Positions 5,926-10,591 of a stretch of DNA of 10,591 bases are shown here, piece after piece. The notes below the pieces were generated by a model. That model was not told the origin of the DNA and did not search any database. It saw only the letters and a list, made by a program, of their open reading frames with translations. Source of the DNA: Acidobacteriota bacterium (lineage in GTDB: Bacteria > Acidobacteriota > Vicinamibacteria > Vicinamibacterales > 2-12-FULL-66-21); contig JACDBQ010000205.1 in assembly GCA_013694845.1 (NCBI GenBank), forward strand, positions 1 through 10,591, written 5' to 3'. Within the stretch, counting starts at the first letter, position 1, and each line of letters opens with the position of its first letter. The position numbers were made by a program, and so were the translations under genes.

Positions 5926-7794
5926 ATGCCGTTCGTGAGCCGTTCCGCAATCGTGATCCCGGTCGTCAGCCTGCTCTTCGCCGCTTCGGCCTTCGCCCAG
6001 CAGCAACCGACGCAGTACCGAATTTCGTTCCCGGCGCCGGAACATCACTACGCCGAAGTCGAGGTGACATTCACCGGCGCGCCGGCCACGCTCGAGGCGC
6101 GCATGAGCCGTTCCTCACCTGGGCGGTACGCGATTCACGAGTACGCGAAGAACGTGTTCGATGTCCGCGCCGTGGACGGCAAGGGGAAGGTGCTGCCCGT
6201 CGTCCGCCCCAACCCGTATCAGTGGGACGTCACCGGCCATGACGGTACCGTCCGCATCCACTACAAGATCTTCGGCAATCACGTCGACGGCACCTATCTC
6301 GGGATCGACTCGACCCATGCGCACATGAACATCCCCGCGACGTTCATGTGGGCGCGCGGGTTCGACCTGCGGCCGATCCGCGTCACGTTCGTGCAGCCGA
6401 AGGATTCCGGCTGGAAAGTCGCGACCCAGCTGTTCCCCACCGCGGACCCGTTCACCTTCACCGCGCCGAACTTCCAGTACTTCATGGACAGTCCCGCCGA
6501 GATGAGCAATTTCGGCGTGCGGTCCTTCAAGGTGAAGAACCCGGACGGCAAGGAGTTCACGATCGTCACCGCTGTGCATCACGATGGTCCTGATTCGGCG
6601 CTCGACGAGTACGTTGCCGGCACGGAGAAGATCGTGAAGGAACAGGCCGCGATCTTCGGCGAGCTCCCAGAGTTCGACGGGGGCGTCTATACGTTCCTCG
6701 GCGACTACGTGCCGTGGGGTGGCGGCGACGGCATGGAGCACCGGAACAGCACCGTCGTGGCTTCGCCGGTCTCCTTCAAGGACCCGCAGATGGCACGACA
6801 GGCCCTCGGCACGGTGTCGCACGAGTTCTTCCATGCCTGGAACGTCGAGCGGATCCGGCCGCAGTCGCTGGAGCCCTTCAACTTCGAAGAAGCGAACATC
6901 TCCGGCGAGCTCTGGATCGCTGAAGGCTTCACCCAGTATTACGGTGGGCTGGTCATGGGCCGGGCCGGTCTTCGCCCGGCGGAGCAGACCCTGCTGGGCC
7001 TCGTCAACGGTGCGCTCGGGGTGGTCGCCCATCCCGCGCGCCAGTTCCGGTCGGCGGTGGAGATGAGCCAGCACGCGCCCTACAGCGACGCCGCTCGATC
7101 GGTCGACGAAACCAACTTCAGTTATTCGTTCATCAGCTACTACAGCTACGGATCCGCGCTGGCCCTGGCGATGGATCTCGAGTTGCGCAATCGGTCCAGC
7201 GGGACGGTGTCCCTCGACGACTACATGCGCGCGATGTGGAAGACCCACGGCAAGCCGGGCGGGCCGCAGCCGGGCCTGGTGGCGAAGCCGTATACGCTTC
7301 AGGACGCCCGCGACAGGCTCGCCGAAGTGTCCGGTGACCGCAAATTCGCCGACGACTTCTTCACGCGGTTCGTCGAAGGCCGCGAAGCCCCTGGGTACGC
7401 AGCCCTCCTGGCGCCGGCCGGCATCGTGGTTCGCAAGCGCAATCCCGGAACGGCCTGGACCGGCCTGCAGATGGACCGTCAGGACGCTGCAAAGGTGGGG
7501 GGGCTGGTCGCATTCGGCACGCCGGCGTTCGTCGCGGGCGTCGACGAGGGAGACGTGATCACGTCGGTGGACGGCGTCGCCTTCACCAGTCTCGCGGCGG
7601 CGGTCAAGGATCGCAAGCCGGGCGACACGATCGGCCTCGAGTTCCGCCGCCCGTCGGGCGCCGTGATCAAGTCCATGATCACGCTTGATGAGGATCCAGC
7701 GCTGCAGGCCGCAACGGTGGAGTCGAGCGGCGGCACGCTGACGCCGGCGCAGAAGGCGTTCCGCGAGGCGTGGGCAGGGTCGAAGCTCCGCTAG
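5926..7794 (+). CDS. Secreted M61 family metallopeptidase with PDZ domain
   Basis: A 622-residue exported protein. The first 24 residues form a signal peptide (hydrophobic core about 8-20, cleavage after AFA at 22-24). An N-terminal beta-rich M61 domain is followed by the GGGDGMEHRNST block and the zinc site HEFFH (299-303), with the third ligand Glu333 in WIAEGFTQYY. This is the gluzincin arrangement of glycyl aminopeptidase-type M61 enzymes. A PDZ domain lies at about 505-590 (VDEGDVITSVDG, KPGDTIGLEFRR). It probably degrades peptides in the periplasm. ATG 5926 is preferred because it begins the signal peptide directly; in-frame GTG 5902 would add eight polar residues. A TACGAT at 5913-5918 could be a -10 placing transcription start almost on the ATG, but no matching -35 is seen. 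It lies 90 nt after the ureohydrolase gene, so it may have its own promoter. Confidence 0.93.
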   Translation: MPFVSRSAIVIPVVSLLFAASAFAQQQPTQYRISFPAPEHHYAEVEVTFTGAPATLEARMSRSSPGRYAIHEYAKNVFDVRAVDGKGKVLPVVRPNPYQWDVTGHDGTVRIHYKIFGNHVDGTYLGIDSTHAHMNIPATFMWARGFDLRPIRVTFVQPKDSGWKVATQLFPTADPFTFTAPNFQYFMDSPAEMSNFGVRSFKVKNPDGKEFTIVTAVHHDGPDSALDEYVAGTEKIVKEQAAIFGELPEFDGGVYTFLGDYVPWGGGDGMEHRNSTVVASPVSFKDPQMARQALGTVSHEFFHAWNVERIRPQSLEPFNFEEANISGELWIAEGFTQYYGGLVMGRAGLRPAEQTLLGLVNGALGVVAHPARQFRSAVEMSQHAPYSDAARSVDETNFSYSFISYYSYGSALALAMDLELRNRSSGTVSLDDYMRAMWKTHGKPGGPQPGLVAKPYTLQDARDRLAEVSGDRKFADDFFTRFVEGREAPGYAALLAPAGIVVRKRNPGTAWTGLQMDRQDAAKVGGLVAFGTPAFVAGVDEGDVITSVDGVAFTSLAAAVKDRKPGDTIGLEFRRPSGAVIKSMITLDEDPALQAATVESSGGTLTPAQKAFREAWAGSKLR

Positions 7795-7824
7795 TCCGAT
7801 CTTCGTCATGACCATGTCGACCAT

Positions 7825-7841
7825 CCGGCCCATCGGGCCGG
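7825..7841 (+). terminator. GC-rich hairpin after the M61 peptidase gene, possible terminator
   Basis: CCGGCCC-ATC-GGGCCGG is a perfect 7-bp stem with a 3-nt loop, 30 nt after the stop codon. It has no following T-run, so intrinsic termination is uncertain; it may instead protect the 3' end of the mRNA. Confidence 0.35.
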
Positions 7842-7892
7842 CGGACGAACGCGGCGGGCGCGTGATGCTGATGTGTCTCGGTCTGGGACCAG

Positions 7893-7909
7893 GCGGCGCC
7901 AGGCGCCGC
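7893..7909. repeat. Perfect GC-rich inverted repeat
   Basis: GCGGCGCC-A-GGCGCCGC is an 8-nt perfect inverted repeat around a single base. As RNA it would form a 6-bp stem with a 5-nt loop. It is the second hairpin within 100 nt of the peptidase stop codon, again without a T-run. It could be part of a transcription end or simply a GC-rich coincidence. Confidence 0.35.
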
Positions 7910-8053
7910 TACGAGGGCCATGCGAAGTCCGGGATCGATGGCTGTCGGATCGAGGTACAGGGACCGGCTTGCCGGCAGTGACCGTGATCTTCGCGTCTTC
8001 GTGCTGGTGACGCACGACAAGCGCGGCGATCCGGCTGATCATCGACCTCCCAC

Positions 8054-8059
8054 TATACT
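8054..8059 (+). promoter_or_regulatory. Candidate -10 element of the kinase gene
   Basis: TATACT matches five of six positions of TATAAT and stands out in GC-rich DNA. No recognisable -35 hexamer lies 16-18 nt upstream, so an activator or another sigma factor may be needed. Transcription would start near 8066, giving an 86-nt leader. Confidence 0.4.
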
Positions 8060-8064
8060 GACAC

Positions 8065-8094
8065 TGAGACGCCCGCCCAACCTGAAGCGTCTCA
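8065..8094 (+). promoter_or_regulatory. Inverted repeat at the predicted 5' end of the kinase mRNA
   Basis: TGAGACGC (8065-8072) and GCGTCTCA (8087-8094) are perfect 8-bp complements with a 14-nt loop. The left arm starts 6 nt after the candidate -10, so the transcript would begin with a stem-loop. The same palindrome could instead be a repressor site just downstream of the promoter. Confidence 0.45.
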
Positions 8095-8122
8095 ACAAGA
8101 GGCGCGCACAACGGCGCCGACC

Positions 8123-8155
8123 ATGACCCAGGCGGAGATGATCGGAAACACGTGA
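8123..8155 (+). CDS. Possible 10-codon upstream open reading frame of the kinase gene
   Basis: An ATG at 8123 opens a frame coding MTQAEMIGNT that stops at the TGA overlapping the kinase start (GTGA at 8152-8155). Such stop-start overlap could couple translation of the kinase to the short frame. No good ribosome binding site is seen before 8123, and an ORF this short can occur by chance. Confidence 0.2.
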   Translation: MTQAEMIGNT

Positions 8156-10512
8156 TCGGCACGACTGTCCAGCACTACCGGATCCAGGAACGCCTGGGAG
8201 CAGGCGGGATGGGGGAAGTGTACCGCGCCGACGATCTGCGGCTCGGCCGTCCGGTCGCGCTCAAGTTTCTGCCGGCTTCGCTCAAGTCAGATCCTGAGAG
8301 CCGCGCCCGGCTCCTGAACGAAGCCCGGGCGGCGTCGATGCTCCGCTCGCCCAACATCGCGGTCACGTATGACATCGGGGAGAGCGACGGCGCCGACTTC
8401 ATCGCGATGGAGTTCGTCGACGGCGAGCTGCTGTCGAAGCGTGTCGCCAACGGGCCGATGCCGGCGCGAGAAGCGATCCAGGCAGGAATACAGATCGCCG
8501 ACGCGCTGGACGAGGCACATGCGCGCGGCATCATCCATCGTGATATCAAGAGCGCGAACGTGATGCGGACCGACCGGGGCCTCATCAAGGTCCTCGACTT
8601 CGGCCTCGCCAAGATCCTCCCCGGCGCGGAAAGCCTGGACGTCACGAAGTCCCAGGTAACGATCGCCGGCATGGTGCTCGGGACGGTGTCGTACATGGCG
8701 CCTGAACAGGCGCTCGGGAAGACGATCGATCATCGCGCGGACCTCTTCTCGCTCGGTGTGGTGCTCTTCGAGCTGCTCACGGGCCGCATGCCGTTCGAGG
8801 GCTCGACCTCCACCGAGATCATCGATCGGATCCTGCACCTGGATCCGCCGCCTGTCTCCCGGTATGTCTCGGGGGTGCCCCCCTCGCTCGACGCGGTCGT
8901 CCAGCGTGCGCTCGAGAAGTCTCCGGCGTTCCGCTATCAGTCCGCGCGCGAGGTGCATACCGACCTCGAGAACGTCGGCGCCGAGCTCCAGTCGATTCCG
9001 CCGCGCACATCGCGGATAACGGCCGCGCCCGTACGGCCGTCGAACGGCTCCTGCGTCGCGGTGATGACCTTCAGCAACATCACCCGCGAACCCGCAGACG
9101 ACTGGATTGGCACCGGTATCGCCGAAACCGTCAGCACCGACCTGAAGAACATCCACAACCTTGCAGTGATCGGCCGCGCACGGGTGTACGACGCGCTCCG
9201 CAACTTGAGCAGCGACGCGCACCTGAACGAGGGGCTGGCCATCGACATCGGACGCCGGCTCGGCGCGACCTGGGTCGTTACTGGCGGTTACCAGCGGCTG
9301 GGAACCATGATCCGGATCACCGCGAACTTCGTCGACGTCAGCACCGGCGAGGTTCAGCGCACGGTGAAGGTCGACGGAAAGATCGACGATATCTTCGCCC
9401 TCCAGGACAAGATCGTCTACGAGCTGACCCAGGGGTTGAACGTGGTGCTGCAGGGGACCGAGGTCGCCGAGATCGAGAAGCAGGAAACCCGCTCGGTCGA
9501 AGCCTACGAGAGCTACGCACGCGGCATGATGAACCTGCGGCAGGCGACGCGCGAGTCGATGGACCGGGCGATCGGCGCGTTCGAAGATGCGACGCGTCAC
9601 GATCCCGAGTACGCCATCGCATGGGCGGCGCTCGGCGGGGCGTACGGGCTCAAGGGCGCGTTCATGAGCATGCCCGAGATGATGCACAAGGCAATCGAGA
9701 TCGAGCGCCGTGCGCTCGCGATCGATCCGGAGCTCGCCGACGCGCACGTCTGGCTCGGCACCTCCCTGCTGAGTCTGGGCTTGATCGACGAATCGATCGC
9801 GCAGATCCGGGAAGGGATCCGGCTCGAACCGGACAACGGCCAGGCCCATCAGGCGCTCGCTCGCGCCTACTGGGTGGGCAAGGGCGATTTCCGGGCCGCG
9901 ATCCCGGAGTTCGAACGCGCGATCGAACTGAATCCGGAAGCGGGTTACTCGTACCTTCAGCTCAGCCTGATGCTGGCATGGAGCGGAGAACACGCACGGG
10001 CCGAGGACCTCAGCCGGCGGGCCGTCGACCTGCAGGAGCAATACATCTCCGGCAACGCCGGGCTTCAGATCGTGGGCGCGCACGCACGGCTCGGCTACGT
10101 CCACTATCTGCAGGGAAAGTATGCCGAGGCCCTCACGGAGTACGAACGCGAGCAGGCGTTCATCAACTCCAGCGACCATGCGCTCCGCGAACGTACCAAC
10201 ATCGAGATCAACGTGAAGGTCGGCGCCGCCTATCAGCGCCTCGGCCGGATCGACGACGCCTCGCGGCACTTCGATCGGGCGGAAAAGGCGTTCGAAGCCC
10301 GGGTGGCCCGTGGCGCTGACGATCCCGCCACCAGGTACTACATCGCCACGGCATTCGCGCTGCGGGGTAATGCCGATCGCGCCATTGAGTCGCTCGCCCG
10401 GGTGGCGCGCAGCCAGCCGGCGCTCACCCGCGCGCGGATCGTTGGCGATCCCGACCTCGAGTCCCTGCGTGGCGATCCGCGCTTCCAGGAGATCGCCGGC
10501 GCCGATGCATGA
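8152..10512 (+). CDS. Serine/threonine protein kinase with TolB-like and TPR domains
   Basis: A 786-residue protein. Residues 1 to about 280 form a complete Hanks-type kinase: glycine loop GAGGMGEV (16-23), Lys38, HRDIKSAN (Asp131 catalytic), DFG (149-151) and APEQ (183-186), so it should be active. From about 299 to 440 is a TolB-like/FlgO-like region starting CVAVMTFSNI and including GATWVVTGGYQRLG. From about 450 to 770 there are several TPR units (for example ALAIDPELADAHVWLGTSLLSLG and AIELNPEAGYSYLQLSLML). No transmembrane helix is visible, so it is probably cytoplasmic and uses the TPRs to bind partners. This architecture is frequent in Acidobacteriota. The GTG at 8152 gives the usual IGTTVQHYRIQERLG beginning. 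The stop overlaps the next gene by 8 nt, suggesting coupling with a flavin oxidoreductase. Phosphorylation targets are unknown. Confidence 0.93.
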   Translation: MIGTTVQHYRIQERLGAGGMGEVYRADDLRLGRPVALKFLPASLKSDPESRARLLNEARAASMLRSPNIAVTYDIGESDGADFIAMEFVDGELLSKRVANGPMPAREAIQAGIQIADALDEAHARGIIHRDIKSANVMRTDRGLIKVLDFGLAKILPGAESLDVTKSQVTIAGMVLGTVSYMAPEQALGKTIDHRADLFSLGVVLFELLTGRMPFEGSTSTEIIDRILHLDPPPVSRYVSGVPPSLDAVVQRALEKSPAFRYQSAREVHTDLENVGAELQSIPPRTSRITAAPVRPSNGSCVAVMTFSNITREPADDWIGTGIAETVSTDLKNIHNLAVIGRARVYDALRNLSSDAHLNEGLAIDIGRRLGATWVVTGGYQRLGTMIRITANFVDVSTGEVQRTVKVDGKIDDIFALQDKIVYELTQGLNVVLQGTEVAEIEKQETRSVEAYESYARGMMNLRQATRESMDRAIGAFEDATRHDPEYAIAWAALGGAYGLKGAFMSMPEMMHKAIEIERRALAIDPELADAHVWLGTSLLSLGLIDESIAQIREGIRLEPDNGQAHQALARAYWVGKGDFRAAIPEFERAIELNPEAGYSYLQLSLMLAWSGEHARAEDLSRRAVDLQEQYISGNAGLQIVGAHARLGYVHYLQGKYAEALTEYEREQAFINSSDHALRERTNIEINVKVGAAYQRLGRIDDASRHFDRAEKAFEARVARGADDPATRYYIATAFALRGNADRAIESLARVARSQPALTRARIVGDPDLESLRGDPRFQEIAGADA

Positions 10513-10591
10513 TGTCGTCATCGTGGGTGGCGGTCCCGCGGGTCTGAGTGCGGCGCTCGTGCTAGGCAGGTGCCGGCGGAGGGTGCTGGTG
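10505..10591 (+). CDS. NAD(P)/FAD-dependent oxidoreductase, TrxB-like, N-terminus only (partial)
   Basis: The first 29 codons are visible and open to the window edge. They begin with a classic FAD-binding Rossmann fingerprint, DVVIVGGGPAGLSAAL, followed by VLGRCRRRVLV. That beginning is typical of thioredoxin-reductase-like flavoproteins, but the rest is needed to name a substrate. The ATG at 10505 lies inside the kinase gene, overlapping its end by 8 nt in another frame, so the two genes probably share a transcript and the flavoprotein may depend on kinase translation. A second ATG at 10509 is out of this frame. Confidence 0.75.
   Translation, partial: MHDVVIVGGGPAGLSAALVLGRCRRRVLV

Larger units (their letters stand above)
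7795..8151. other. Non-coding gap between the peptidase and kinase genes
   Basis: I see no convincing gene in these 357 nt. Short open frames exist on both strands, including a 118-codon antisense frame, but they are Arg/Pro/Ser-rich and show no recognisable domain. The gap contains two GC-rich perfect inverted repeats near the peptidase end, a likely -10 element at 8054 and a further inverted repeat in the kinase leader, each listed separately. Confidence 0.6.

Noticed and set aside
6115..7833. 572-codon minus-strand frame opposite the M61 peptidase gene
   Set aside because: Shadow of the real gene; no domain is visible, and the plus strand has signal peptide, zinc site and PDZ.
7806..8162. 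118-codon minus-strand frame in the gap before the kinase
   Set aside because: No recognisable domain, low-complexity Arg/Ser/Pro content, and it crosses the likely kinase promoter.
8287..10521. 744-codon open frame on the minus strand opposite the kinase gene
   Set aside because: It mirrors the kinase gene, has no recognisable domain and is Arg/Asp/Val/Gly-rich in the way antisense frames of GC-rich genes are. The plus-strand protein has full kinase and TPR motifs.

Overview
The window is high-G+C, densely coding bacterial DNA. It suggests an acidobacterium, most likely of the Vicinamibacteria type, but that is inference from gene content and not from any marker gene. The clues are an alternative complex III operon whose ActB carries the extended Tat-type leader, a Ser/Thr kinase fused to TolB-like and TPR modules, a secreted M61 peptidase, and short 7-nt-period repeat arrays in and beside genes.

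Layout. Positions 1-2497 read leftward and hold the start of an alternative complex III (act) operon: actA (pentaheme cytochrome c, 2497-1838), then the N-terminal 582 codons of actB (from 1748, running off the left edge). Positions 2498-2705 are a divergent control region. It has a good leftward sigma70-like promoter, a near-perfect Rex/CRP-type palindrome inside the promoter spacer, and a strong hairpin in the predicted act leader. From 2706 everything reads rightward: a NatA-like ABC ATPase, a NatB-like permease starting 1 nt after it, and an agmatinase-family ureohydrolase 3 nt further on. These form one tight operon ending at 5835. Then come a secreted M61 metallopeptidase with a PDZ domain (5926-7794), a 357-nt non-coding gap with several inverted repeats, a kinase/TolB-like/TPR protein (8152-10512), and the first 29 codons of a TrxB-like FAD oxidoreductase that overlaps the kinase gene by 8 nt and runs off the right edge.

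How they fit together. The act genes encode a quinol-oxidising respiratory complex (quinol to cytochrome c or an oxidase). The palindrome in the act promoter suggests redox (NADH/NAD+) or CRP/FNR-family control. The ABC exporter and ureohydrolase are probably co-expressed, but a shared pathway is not evident. The kinase and the flavoprotein are probably translationally coupled.

The most interesting material is non-coding: the operator-in-promoter at act, the 7-nt-period arrays between actA and actB and again inside actB, and the predicted 5'-terminal stem-loop of the kinase transcript. I did not find a clear-cut new defence or mobile system.
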